Origin: Odontocerum albicorne
Lineage: Eukaryota > Arthropoda > Insecta > Trichoptera > Odontoceridae
Direction of reading: 5' to 3'
Length of the DNA: 64,000 nucleotides
NCBI GenBank assembly: GCA_949825065.1
Contig: OX463846.1
Span: forward strand, 9,257,366 to 9,321,365
Part shown: in pieces, positions 1 to 9,640 of the stretch
How positions within the stretch are numbered: position 1 is the stretch's first letter
Layout of the letters: each line of letters begins with the position of its first letter
Program-made: the position numbers and the translations under genes
Notes under the pieces: model-generated
Told to the model about the DNA's origin: nothing
Seen by the model: only the letters and a program-made list of their open reading frames with translations
Database searches by the model: none

Positions 1-98
1 AAATCTCTGATTATTGAGCGGCAGCCATCCACCTTTTCTACAGTATTTGTACGGTGCTGTATAATATAGTTAATTTATGCTATAAATTAGAAACTTAC

Positions 99-290
99 CA
101 AGGAGATGAGATGGGATGGGCCCTCTACGAGAAAGCACACTATCTCCATACTTGTCCCACAGTCTCTTCCTCACATAAGCATGGATTTGGAGATAAAGAG
201 GCTTCAGTTGTTTCCAGATCTTGGCCATTTCCTCTTCAAAATCATCCTGTTCATAGTCATCCAACCACTGTGCTGCGTAATCCGTGAAAT
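99..290 (-). CDS. Ance: ACE exon 4: PLYLQIHAYVR and GPIPSHLLG block
   Basis: Residues 207-270 plus one base. The acceptor is GTCTTACAG. The restored split codon is Asn207, giving the conserved NNFTDY. The exon includes QWLDDYEQDDFEEEM, LKPLYLQIHAYVRKRL, KYGD and GPIPSHLL and ends at a GTAAG donor. Positions 1-98 are the start of the next intron. Confidence 0.96.
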
Positions 291-3200
291 CTGTAAGACA
301 TAAGTTTTTTTACTGTTTTTATGCCAAGTATTTTTTGTTGAATCCAACGAACCTACATAAAAGAATATGTTTAATGAGTCCTGTTTTAACTAAATAAAAA
401 TTTAAGTTTAACAAACATTTTTCAGTTGAAAACGGTGCCAAGGGGATCTAAACCAACGAGCTTGGATAACACAAGCAATATTTAATGAATGACTTTACTT
501 GAGAAAATGTAGGATGGTTTCTGTCACATTTGAAATGTCATGTCTCAAAGGGGTGGGATAAAATCGTTTTTTTTTACAAATCGAATAGTTTTTTTATAAA
601 TCGAAAAATTGTTTTTCTCTAAACTGATGTTTTAATTCCTAATTATCATTATACTGACATTCTAATGTATTGTATGATTGGTATCTATCTTTAAATAGGC
701 CAAGATCCACTATGAATTAATACTAATTACGAACATTTAATTTTAGGTATAAAAATAAAAAATTCAATTATCCTGTGCCCCATATCCCTAGCCAATGCAG
801 ACTAACGTTGTGACTTTTGACAAACATCACCAAATATTATTTAATTTTAACAAACTGCCACATTTTTACTAATTTGTAACAAGATGTATTAATTTGTCAT
901 TATTGTTAGTTTTTTGTAATGTATTTACCTAAATAACTTGCTATTTATTAGAATCGAGGCTTATATTAAAGCTGATAAAATAATTAAAATTGCTGAACAT
1001 TGTTACAAGGTTGTATTGGGGCAATTTGTGAACTGTCACAGGAACCATGCTACATTTTCTCAAGTATAATTAATATGTTAAAATGAAAAAATCTTATTTT
1101 AATTGATAATTTCTCAGCACATTATTTGAAATACAAGCTTAGAATATGTTCAAGTTGAATTTTTACCTTAAAATTAATATACAGTATTTTTGCAGCCTTT
1201 TGATCTGGGAATTATATTTGCAGTAAAAATGAATTACAGAAGAGGACAATGAAAATGAGTTAAACCTGATATAAAGATTTCGTTTTCTTATTTATCTAAA
1301 GACCCTTTATTTCAACAATTACGTGATATTAAAAATACAATTATGAATGCTGCTAAAAAAATCAGTACCGTCGAAATAACAACATTCTCTGAATAATTTG
1401 AATTGAGTGTATTTGTACAACTTTTTAATATGAAATAAAACAATTTTTATTGATAGTTTATATTCAGTAAAATTAAATATTTTTTTATGGTCCCATAAAT
1501 TTCGTTGTAATGGTATTTGATCTGCATTTTTATTTAAAATGTATGCTACAAATGAGTCAAGGAGACCAGTCAGTTCAGAATGACCCACATACAAGTATCT
1601 GTGGAAAGGAGTAAGCATGAAGGATTAGACTGCTCTCATATAGATCATATGAGAGAAGCGGAAGAGTAGCTGGATACTGATGTAAGAGGATTCTTAACTA
1701 TGAGGCCTAGCATTAATGATGAAAATATTCATTTGATACTTACTGTTCATCTTGGCTGCTTCATTACTGAGCTTGACATACTCGATGAAAGCGTCCTTCA
1801 CCTTAGACCCTGCCTCAGAATGCCACTGTAACCAAGTCGATTTCAGCTCATCAGGATCCTGGACACTTGCAAAGATCTCGGTTATCTCTGAAAAAGAAAG
1901 TATATTTTGGAGCAATTTGTTGGTTTTGGACAGTGCTCGTACAAAGGTCTGAAGACATATGTTAGTGGAGGAGCTTTACATTCTCTAACAACATCATTTT
2001 AGCTCTGTCGCCTTTTGAGCTCATATCCTACAATTAGAGAGCCCCAGTTGTCAACTTGGTAACATCGATGGTCATCATCCTTCATGGGAAGAGAACCATT
2101 CAATTTCTTTCCTTACATAAGGGTGTGTCTCGGTTGCCCGTAAGTGTATCTAATCTATTGGTCTACCAAATTTATCTCTGGCCATGGGAGCTTCAATGGC
2201 AAACTTCTTAGCTTCAATCTTGTCCCTTCCCCCTGTTCTAATTTTTGCGGCCGTCTGAATCAATCTGCAGATCATATTTTGCAGTACTGCGATAATAATC
2301 GAGTCAACAATTTCTGGAGGGATCTTCACTTAGCCTTACATCGGTTCATCTTCGGACCAATTAGCTAAGTCATCTTGCACACAGCAAAAACTTTAATAAT
2401 GGATGTTAATGGACATTAATTTGTACAACCTAAGTCATATTGCACGCAGCAAAAACTTTAATAATGGATGGAGCAGAAATGGACATTAATTTGTAAAACC
2501 TAAGTCGTCTTGCACACATCAAAAACTTTAAAAATGGATGTTAATGGACATTAATTTGTACAACCTAAGTCATATTGCATGCAGCAAAAACTTTAATAAT
2601 GGATGTTAATGGACATTAATTTGTACAACCTAAGTCATATTGCACGCAGCAAAAACTTTAATAATGGATGTTAATGGACATTTATTTGTACAACCTAAGT
2701 CATATTGCACGCAGCAAAAACTTTAATAATGGATGTTAATGGACATTTATTTGTACAACCTAAGTCATATTGCACGCAGCAAAAACTTTAATAATGGGTG
2801 TTAATGGACATTTATTTGTACAACCTAAGTCATATTGCACGCAGCAAAAACATTAATAATGGATGAAGCAGAAATGGACATTAATTTGTAAAACCTAAGT
2901 CATCTTGCACGCAACAAAAACTTGAATATATGTCGGTTTACCTGGATCTAGTTCCAGATCACATTTGGTCTTGTTACGGTAGTCGCATATCTTAGCTGTA
3001 GCGTAGTTGGTCTCCATCATCGAAAGGGTCTTCTGCAGCTTCTCTAGCTTGTCAGCTGGTAGCGCGGCACTTCCCAGCAGAGAGTACTTCTGGAACTTCC
3101 TCTTAAGGTCGTAATCCTGGAAGTCTTGCCATTTGTATGTAATGGTCTCTTCCCAGGCCTGCTTTTCCAGTTTAGCATTTTCTAGATTTACTTTTATCTG

Positions 3201-6104
3201 AAAAAAAATCATTAAAAATAGTTCTCAAAATTTTGAAAATATCGATTCTTTAAAATGGGAGGTTCAGGTTGAAATATATTTTTTTTCTTTCATAAAACAA
3301 AAATAAAGCCCTCTAGACACGACGCAATATTCCATAATATTTATATGTTTAATAGCTTCGATTTCATTGGTTGACAACGTGCTATAATTTAAAGATGTTT
3401 TCTTATCAACACAAATCGTGGATGAAATAAATAAAACTATTTATTTAAATGTATACATATTTTTACACAAGGCCATGGCCTATTTCAACCGTATCACTAA
3501 ACTCATTGCTTATTGCATTGTTCTGAAACAACTGACTTAAATCCGCGATATTCACATACATACATAATCCAAAAAGTCTAAGGTGCAGTATACACGATGC
3601 AAATTTTAGGGCTTTTAAATTTGGTTAGTTTTATGCAATTTTCGGATCTCTGGTAGCCTTAATATCACTATGAAAAAACAACGCATATATTTATACTTTT
3701 TTTATAGATACTATACTATTTTTAATTGTTTTGAAAATTTAATCATTTATCAACAGTACAGTGTTGTTGAGTCGGCAAAAAAATCGAACTTCAGAAATTT
3801 TAAATGCTTGACTCCGACCCCAATTAAAGTACATATATTGCTTACCATATGTTATACTTAATTACTTGGCATAACTACTTAAATGTAGTTTTTTTAATAA
3901 TATCGACGAGGATTCCTCATCATAGTGTACTCTATCTACCATATATTAGATGACACGTAGTCTATTATTTCAAAATATAATTTTGAGTTTCATTAATTAC
4001 AAAAGATAAATATAAAAAAAATCAATTAAAAATAATTACAGTACCCGGTGGTAAGTAATACACATCGGGCTTAACCTTTCCTTCCCTGTGTTGGGTATCT
4101 TCTACACGTTGCTTCTAATAACCATCAATATCTCTATAAATATAATAAATAAAAGGTTAAGATTTTAGGTATTCCTCCATAATATATTTACGCATTGATT
4201 TAAAAAATAATATTAGTAATAATCAGAATTTATCGACAACATCGTAGGTGTTTTGTGAAGATCGGAAACAAACTCGCATTTAAACGCTGTGAATGCCTCG
4301 ATCTTGGGTATTGACGATAGGTGAAGAGTATGCGGGAAGCGCGACACTATATTCGCATCTCACTCTTGCATACTTCACTGAATTGCGAGGAGCTCAATTG
4401 TCTCAACGTCGCAAGCGTAAGCCACGCCGGGAGTAAGCCACTACCGCTCCGCGCTGCAGTAGCTTTTGGGCTTGCAACCAGACTAGACCTACGCCCGTTC
4501 CGTGAGCGTTGCCAGATGGTTTTTAATGTTTTCAGCAAATAAATCTCAATTATTATAATTTTTAACTTCAATTATAATTAATTAAGGGGATTATCTATGA
4601 ATGTTCTTATTTTTCCAATTTAAAATCGCTAATTTTTTATCGCGTACTCACTACCCAACGCCGGAGCGCGCGTTTCAATTTTAGCACCGTAAGGGAAGGG
4701 TTAAGAAAGAGACTGTCGGCCATAATCGGCTAAGTTCGGCTTTGTAGAGCGTCGTCTCTATCGCACAATGCGATGCGACAAATCGCGACGGAACACGTGT
4801 ATGAATGACAGAGACGACGCTCTACAAAGCCGAAGTTAGCCGATTATGGCCGACAGTCTCTTTCTTAAGCCCGATGTGTATTACTTACCACCGGGTACTG
4901 TACATTAAAATTAAAATATACAATCACAAGAAAATAATTTCAACAACACATTAGTATGCAAGTATAGAAGTCAAAATTCTCACAAAAAAATAACGATATT
5001 CACAGTTATTGAAACAATACGGGAGCATCTCAAGGAGGGCAGCTCGCACTATACCACGCCGGGCGTCACTTTTAACATTCGAGTGAAAAGAAAAGTTTAG
5101 TTACATACAAGTTCAAACAAAATTAAAATTAAAAATCAACATATTTATAGTTTAAGCGCAATCAAAAATCAATATCGACCACAGCGTCCCAAGATGCTAA
5201 AATATAAAAAAAAACAGAAGCGAGAGAGAGAGAAAATAAGGGGAGAAAAAATAAATGTGATCAAACATTTACCCAGCATCAACATTAACAAGTGTCATTG
5301 TAGATTAACAATGGTGGATCAATCGATTGGACAATGTTGGATTCTTTTTTTAATTTATATGATATATTCAACTGTTTAAATTTTAGTGAAAATCGTTTAG
5401 TAAAAGAATGAAGTGTACAATATTATTATCAAATCAACGGGCAATAATTATTTGTTCGTTGAAAATACATTTTTCACTCATTAAAAGGTGATCAGTGCCG
5501 ACGGCGACTCGACTCAGCGAGTGTAGAAATATATTTATAGTAGGATTGTTACATTGGTTCTTTCACTTGACTTGCCAAGCTTTAAGAACGAATCCACTGC
5601 AAAATCTTGGATTTTTTCCTGTACCCCTTCCAACACATCAGTATAAACACTAAAATGGCTATGTTCGATTTTTATGGTTATTATTGGTGTTTTAAGTTGG
5701 CTTAAATTATGGTGACGTTTTGAATGTGTTACAGCCTTCATATTCGATAATATTTTATTACATCGGTCTAAGGATGAAAGCTGCAATGCGTTCGAAACTT
5801 CGGCTATCACTTAAGCCAACTCCTACTTGCAACAACACCAAAAAAAAATTAACCACTGTAATAAGGAGTCTGTACATTAACTCACCCTATGTTCATTGTT
5901 AGCCTCTGTGAGGTTTGAAGCATACTGCCACTCAGCAAGGCTGCCCAAGTTCTTCCTGATTGCCGTTGCCTGATCCAGTTTCTCTATATAGGCCGCCGCA
6001 GCGAGCTCATCGTCCTCGAGGTTGGAGTCCTTCGCCTTCACGTTCAGAGGGATGGCTATGGCCAAGATGATCGCCACCAATACCACACCCACTAGAATTT
6101 TCAT
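99..6104 (-). CDS. Ance: Peptidyl-dipeptidase A (ACE, M2 family), N-terminal part, 4 exons, gene runs off the left edge
   Basis: Join of 6104-5886, 3197-2942, 1887-1744 and 290-99, giving ~270 residues. All junctions have GT/AG borders and join in frame (intron 1 phase 0, the others phase 1). The protein has a signal peptide (residues 1 to ~24, Lys2 then a hydrophobic run), the first conserved ACE disulfide pair (Cys144 and Cys152, in a CDYRNKTKC motif), and the ACE blocks ALPADKL, EAAKMNNFT, PLYLQIHAYVR and GPIPSHLLG. NxT glycosylation sites sit at 64, 147 and 207. The family consists of zinc dipeptidyl-carboxypeptidases that clip C-terminal dipeptides from peptide hormones; insect members are usually secreted, ~600-residue single-domain enzymes. 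The HEXXH zinc site is not in the window, so catalytic competence cannot be judged. The ATG at 6104 is chosen because it leads the signal peptide; an AG acceptor-like site just upstream (TTTTCAG at ~6111-6117) suggests a separate 5' UTR exon. The symbol follows the Drosophila family name; which paralogue this is remains open. Confidence 0.96.
498..1064. mobile_element. Tc1/mariner-type MITE in ACE intron 3 (TA flanks)
   Basis: Ends are CTTGAGAAAATGTAG and its reverse complement, each flanked by TA (496-497, 1065-1066). The inverted similarity runs further (GTAGGATGGTTTCTGTCA against GTAGCATGGTTCCTGTGA). Its right part (about 920-1050) matches, in reverse complement, the left half of the element at 19373-19593, so both belong to one family. 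No transposase frame is visible; non-autonomous. Confidence 0.75.
1065..1743. other. Remainder of ACE intron 3, no recognised feature
   Basis: AT-rich intron sequence. A 99-codon open frame on the minus strand (1319-1618) has no recognisable motif and no splice-site support. Confidence 0.6.
1744..1887 (-). CDS. Ance: ACE exon 3
   Basis: Residues 159-206. The acceptor is CTTTTTCAG. The split codon 159 restores Glu, giving the family sequence LELDPEITEI. It contains DPDELKSTWLQWH and EYVKLSNEAAKMN. The donor is a consensus GTAAGT. Confidence 0.96.
2144..2368 (+). mobile_element. LINE ORF2 C-terminal fragment (R1/I-like zinc-knuckle end) in ACE intron 2
   Basis: The frame reads TKFISGHGSFNGKLLSF, then SPCSNFCG and SADHILQYC. 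This is the [TKFL]-GHG-F layout followed by a Cys/Cys/His/Cys knuckle found at the C-terminus of R1- and I-like LINE reverse transcriptases. The first Cys pair is spaced CX3C rather than CX2C, which suggests decay. It is antisense to the gene and runs directly into the 65-bp minisatellite, which may derive from its 3' UTR. Confidence 0.65.
2366..2930 (+). repeat. 65/70-bp minisatellite in ACE intron 2, ~8.6 copies
   Basis: Units start with TAAGTCAT at 2366, 2431, 2501, 2566, 2631, 2696, 2761, 2826 and 2896. Spacing is 65 bp except two 70-bp units (2431-2500 and 2826-2895), which carry GAGCAGAA/GAAGCAGAA in place of the common TTAAT. The array ends ~18 bp from the exon 2 splice donor. Confidence 0.95.
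2942..3197 (-). CDS. Ance: ACE exon 2: lid helices and first Cys pair
   Basis: Residues 74-158 plus one base of codon 159. The acceptor is a T-rich tract ending TTTTTCAG. The exon carries KWQDFQDYDLKRKF, LGSAALPADKL, METNYATAKICDY and KCDLELDP in the order seen in insect ACEs. The donor (GTAAAC) lies about 18 bp from the end of a minisatellite. Confidence 0.96.
3198..4038. other. Left part of ACE intron 1, mostly unique AT-rich DNA
   Basis: At about 3765-3822 a segment (GTTGAGTCGGCAAAAAAATC then GCTTGACTCCGACCCC) is a relic of the repeat that expands into the GACTCC array at 54845-55090. Nothing else recognised. Confidence 0.55.
4039..4900. mobile_element. Hairpin MITE, copy 1 (TA target site), interrupted by a TTAA MITE
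   Basis: Ends CAGTACCCGG and CCGGGTACTG are flanked by TA at 4037-4038 and 4901-4902. Without the nested insert (4071-4700) it is ~232 bp and almost entirely two complementary arms of ~100 nt (for example GACTGTCGGCCATAATCGGC against GCCGATTATGGCCGACAGTC), with a short diverged loop around GCACAATGCGATGCG. CAGT ends with a TA duplication point to Tc1/mariner-type mobilisation. Other copies are at 31690-31916 and 35929-36181. Confidence 0.92.
4075..4700. mobile_element. piggyBac-like MITE, copy 1 (TTAA duplication), nested in the hairpin MITE
   Basis: 626 bp. Left end CCTTTCCTTCCCTGTG; right end CACCGTAAGGGAAGGG, its imperfect inverse. TTAA flanks at 4071-4074 and 4701-4704. The target is the TTAA in the arm motif GGGCTTAAGAAAGAG, intact in the two other hairpin copies. 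TTAA duplication and C-rich inverted ends are piggyBac superfamily traits. No open frame for a transposase. Confidence 0.9.
4920..5300. repeat. Dispersed repeat, diverged match of 62640-63010
   Basis: Shared order of blocks: CACAGTTATTGAAACAATACGGGA, GAAAAGAAAAGT, AGTTACATACA, AATCAACATATT, GGGGAGAAAAAA, ACCCAGCAT and AGTGTCATTG. It is probably the 3' untranslated part of a LINE lying on the minus strand, because the 62.5-kb copy begins with a TTTATTTATTT tract. Open frames here are not meaningful. Confidence 0.6.
5301..5885. other. Rest of ACE intron 1; short Penelope-like core
   Basis: Around 5770-5800, GATGAAAGCTGCAATGCGTT followed by CGAAAC is nearly repeated at about 30751-30774. The shape (GATGA, short stem, GAAAC) resembles terminal cores of Penelope-like elements. 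Nothing else recognised. Confidence 0.35.
5886..6104 (-). CDS. Ance: ACE coding exon 1: signal peptide and N-terminus
   Basis: Residues 1-73. The hydrophobic core spans roughly residues 4-20, with likely cleavage near VKA at 22-24. It is followed by an acidic stretch (NLEDDE) and the start of the helical lid with a SNLTEANN motif, equivalent to the SNIT(D/A)EN motif of other ACEs. The exon ends AGG followed by donor GTGAGT, phase 0. Confidence 0.95.
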
Positions 6105-6339
6105 GGCTAACTGAAAACAAGAAAAATACAATATATGTACAGTAATCTCTCAATTTACGCGGTATCCATTTATTTCAATTCACTTAAACGGGTTGTGTAT
6201 GTTTAAAAAAACAACCAAGCAGTAGACTTTAGTAGACTATTTATACCACGAATATCCATAATTAAAAAAGCTTTAAATGTAAAAGCGACAACAGTAACAA
6301 CGGAATATTCATTCTGTATATAAATTATTTTAAATCATC

Positions 6340-6720
6340 AACCTGTCGTGTAGCTCATGACTGATCATTGTAACACCCATGATAGCCTCCGACGACTCCC
6401 CTCCATCCATCCCTGCACTCCGCGGCTCAAAGGGCAGTTATTAAGGGTTGTCCAGTTATGTCTTTCACTTGGTTAGTCCAACACATTGGGATTCTTCCTC
6501 TTGTGCGTCGTCCTTCCACGCCTCCAGTAACTACAAACCTCTCTAAACGGTCTCCTTGGCCACGAGCAATGTGCCCAAAGAATCGAAGGACTCGTCGAAG
6601 GCATGTTGTCAACAATCTATCGGTGGTTCTCGATTCTTTGAAAATGGAGGCGTTAGTTCATCTTGCTGTCCATGAAATTCGTAACATCCTAATAATTTTG
6701 AATAAGGGCAGTAAATTGAT
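6340..6720 (-). mobile_element. LINE 3' fragment, RTE-like family 2, copy 1
   Basis: The minus frame (6615-6427) reads TCLRRVLRFFGHIARGQGD, then GVEGRRTRGRIPM and QVKDITGQPL. This is the C-terminal tail typical of RTE-like endonuclease-reverse transcriptases. Related copies at 41670-42215 and 53480-54040 carry the same 3' sequence. It is 5' truncated and broken. Confidence 0.85.
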
Positions 6721-6844
6721 CACTATTTATTCATATAAATAAATCATATACTCGTATGTTAACTCTCATCAAAATGTGTGTTTTATTAGTTATCAGTAAC
6801 CACTTATGCAGGCGTATTAATAAAAAATAACTAAAGCTTTTTAA

Positions 6845-6915
6845 TATGAAAGTTTGACGTTCTATCCCCTCTGCCTACCCCAACAGAGAAATATCGGAAT
6901 TGTATGTATACGTAT
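6845..6915 (+). mobile_element. RTE-like family 1, 3'-terminal scrap
   Basis: TCTGCCTACCCCAACAGAGA followed by a TGTATGTATA tail is the 3' end shared by the many family 1 fragments in this window (consensus CTCTGCCTACCC...AGGGAAATGG, tail ATGTATGT). Confidence 0.7.
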
Positions 6916-7660
6916 TTAAACATTTATGGGACATCGCATTACAAGACTTAAATAGGTTGAATGCAATTGTATGGTAGTTATCAAAATAGCTAAACTCATC
7001 TTAAATGATTAAGACAGAATCGGAGAAGATTTCGTCAGGATAAAAACGAAGAAGGTTTAATCAGGACAAAAGCGGAGAAGGTTTAGTCAGGACAAAAGTG
7101 GAGAAAGTTTCTTCAGGACACATCTCAGATATTTTTTTTTAGTGTATGCTTCTATTTTTTATATTTTCTATTCGAATAAACTTGCGTGAGACCTCTAGTT
7201 AAAAAAATAAGAAAATCATAAATACAAATAAATGAATAAGACAATAATAAGTAATAAAAATTTAACGATCCGATAAATCACTACGATACGTTCGTGGAAA
7301 TACTCGAGTCAAGAAAAGCCCTATTTTTTAAAACAGAGGCGATTTTTTGAAGACAGAATTTAAATGGGTTTATCAAATACCTATACTGATTCCCCATTTT
7401 GTGCACATATAATAATTTCCCAAATAACAATAAAAAACAACCAAGTTCACAAAAAAGCATTTAATATAAAAATAAAGAAGTGATAGCATACTAATTAAGA
7501 TTGAAAATTATCTGTAACAGTTCTAAATCTCAAAGTAGCTGGAATAAAATTTAAACAATAGCTTTAGCTGATATAACTGGGATTTTTATAACAGTTTAGC
7601 TATTTTGTATCGGCTAAATATATTGCTTTTTATTTTACGGTGAACCCTGAATTGATTCAC
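6916..7660. repeat. Gene-free AT-rich stretch with a 26-bp tandem repeat at 7019-7120
   Basis: About four copies of a 26-bp unit (GGAGAAGGTTTAGTCAGGAC plus AAAAGC), with TCAGGA at 7035, 7061, 7087 and 7113. The remainder is AT-rich without recognised features. Confidence 0.8.
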
Positions 7661-8605
7661 ATATCAGTCCTTCGAACAATAGTCGTATCTTAATGTAAGA
7701 TCCTCACATCGGCCCATCGAACAGTAGCCGTATCTTAAAGCAAGATTCTCACATCGGCCCATCGAATAGTAGCCGTATCTTAAAGCAAGATTCTCACATC
7801 GGTCCATCGAACAGTAGCAGTATCTTAATGCAAGATTCTCATATCGGTCCATCGAACAGTAGCCGTATCTTAATGCAAGATTATCATATCGGTCCATCGA
7901 ACAGTAGCCGTATTTTAATGCAAAATTCTCATATCGGTCCATCAAACAGTAGCCGTATCTTAATGCGAGATTCTCATATCGGTCCATCGAACAGTAGTCG
8001 TATCTTAATGCAAAATTATCATATCGGTCCATCGAACAGTAATCGTATCTTAATGCGAGATTCTCATATCGGTCCATCGAACAGTAGTCGTATGTTAATG
8101 CGAGATTCTCATATCGGTCCATCGAACAGTAGCCGTATCTTATTGCGAGATTCTCATATCGGTCCATCGAACAGTAGCCGTATTTTAATGCAAAATTCTC
8201 ATATCGGTCCATCAAACAGTAGCCGTATCTTAATGCAAGATAATCATATCGGTTCATCGAACAGTAATCGTATCTTAATGCGAGATTCTCATATCGGTCC
8301 ATCGAACAGTAGTCGTATCTTAATGCGAGATTCTCATATCGGTCCATCGAACAGTAGTCGTATCTTAATGCGAGATTCTGATATCGGTTCATCGAACAGT
8401 AGTCGTATCTTAATGCGAGATTATCATATCGGTTTATCGAACAGTAGTCGTATCTTAATGCGAGATTATCATATCGGTTCATCGAACAGTAGTCGTATCT
8501 TAATGCGAGATTATCATATCGGTCCACCGAACAGTAGACGTATCTTAATGCGAGATTCTCATATCGATCCATCGAACAGTAGCTGTATCTTAATGCAAGA
8601 TCGCT
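7661..8605. repeat. 45-bp satellite, 21 units, open on both strands
   Basis: 945 bp, exactly 21 x 45. A unit reads TTCTCATATCGGTCCATCGA, ACAGTAGTCGTATCTTAATG, CGAGA. Because 45 is a multiple of 3 and one unit has no stop in the chosen phases, there are long open frames on both strands (minus 8572-7664, repeating MDRYENLALRYDYCS; plus 7828-8607, repeating SHIGPSNSSRILMRD). An unusual variant (GTATTTTAATGCAAAATTC, then ATCAAACAG) recurs at 7911 and 8181, 270 bp or six units apart, indicating block duplication. No signal peptide or splice sites; treated as satellite, not gene. Confidence 0.95.
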
Positions 8606-8689
8606 GAAAAGTCGTCTAAATTAATGAAGTTGTATTACAGTACAATATAGACAAAAGACTCTCAAATATATCATTACAATTTAAATATT

Positions 8690-9155
8690 ACGAACTCATG
8701 TCTCCCAACTATTCTCTTCGATTAGAGGCTACTTTGCATGCCAACACTCCGTGCCTTATTTTACACATTTTCATTTGCGGTTCACTCGGCGCGAATGTGG
8801 AATGAACTTATATGAGCTATCAGATGTGCATTTTCTTTATTTACATTCAAGAGAGAATTGAAAGAGTATTACTTTATTCAGAATATCCTTTCATCCTTAT
8901 TTTCTTTTGTTTCCCTTCCTTATCGTCTAACGAATTAATTTCCTTTAGTTCTACAATTATTGTTTAGAGATAGAGATTGGACATGTATTTGTTTTTTTTT
9001 ACTTGTCTTTGAACGAATACTTTTTTGTAAACTCTGTCATAGATCAAAACAATTTAATGTATCTAAGATGAGCAGGATGGTTAGAAAAAAATTGCTGTAC
9101 AGCAATAAGTCTACCAGATGTACCATGTAAACAATATAATAAAAAATTTATTAAA
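8690..9155 (+). mobile_element. LINE 3' end (CR1/Jockey-like) whose tail matches SINE-A
   Basis: About 8775-8815, in a broken frame, encodes FVRSARMWNELI, matching the (S/T)RxWNxLP motif near the end of Jockey/CR1 ORF2, followed by a FKREL-like stretch. The extreme 3' part (TGGTTAGAAAAAAATTGCTG then CAGCAATAAGTCTACCAGATGTAC, 9078-9124) is homologous to the 3' tail of SINE-A. This is the usual SINE/partner-LINE relation. Confidence 0.65.
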
Positions 9156-9204
9156 TTAAATGAACCGTATTTAAATTTTTAACTGATTATCTTTCTGTGG
9201 GTGA

Positions 9205-9412
9205 AAATTTGTTATTTGTTTAGTAACACATTGTTTATTCCACTTATTCGTAATATAACGATATAACGCTACCAGTTTCAAAGTTTTCCCCTCAACATCA
9301 GGGGAGCACAAAAAAGACCCCTGATGATGAGGTGAAAACCTTGAAACCGGTAGGAGTATACCCTTATATTAAGTGGAATTAACAGTATTTTACTAAACAA
9401 ATAACAATGTAT
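9205..9412. mobile_element. Foldback element with CTGATGA/GAAACCGGT core (Penelope-like terminal repeat pair)
   Basis: Arms 9208-9305 and ~9310-9410 are inverted copies: TTATTTGTTTAGTAA, TTATTCCACTTA, ATATAACG, TACC[A/G]GTTTCAA, CATCAGGGG. The right arm holds CTGATGA (9321-9327), a small stem (GAGG...CCTT) and GAAACCGGT. The same element recurs at 29258-29740, and a looser relative at 58945-59350. Confidence 0.7.
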
Positions 9413-9640
9413 TTAAACCTTTACAGTGTTAACGCATTAACTATTATAATTAATATATTGATAAAAATTGTTTATTGTACAAAAGCAATCATCCATTACC
9501 ACCGATTAAGAATGCCTATCCATCTTCAGAATACTATATACTCGTATATCACCTTTGTCTCCTAAATTATAGGACCCCTAAATTCCAGAACATGTTCTTT
9601 CCGAAAATTAAAACAAGAAAATGATTATGAAATATATAAC

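Noticed and set aside
54..303. Two plus-strand open frames opposite ACE exon 4
   Set aside because: Shadow frames of a conserved exon; the minus strand carries the ACE protein motifs.
1319..1618. 99-codon minus frame in ACE intron 3
   Set aside because: No recognisable motif, no splice signals, and ACE exons 3 and 4 join in phase without it.
7664..8607. 302- and 259-codon open frames as a repetitive protein gene
   Set aside because: Both strands open over the same 45-bp satellite; explained by unit length.
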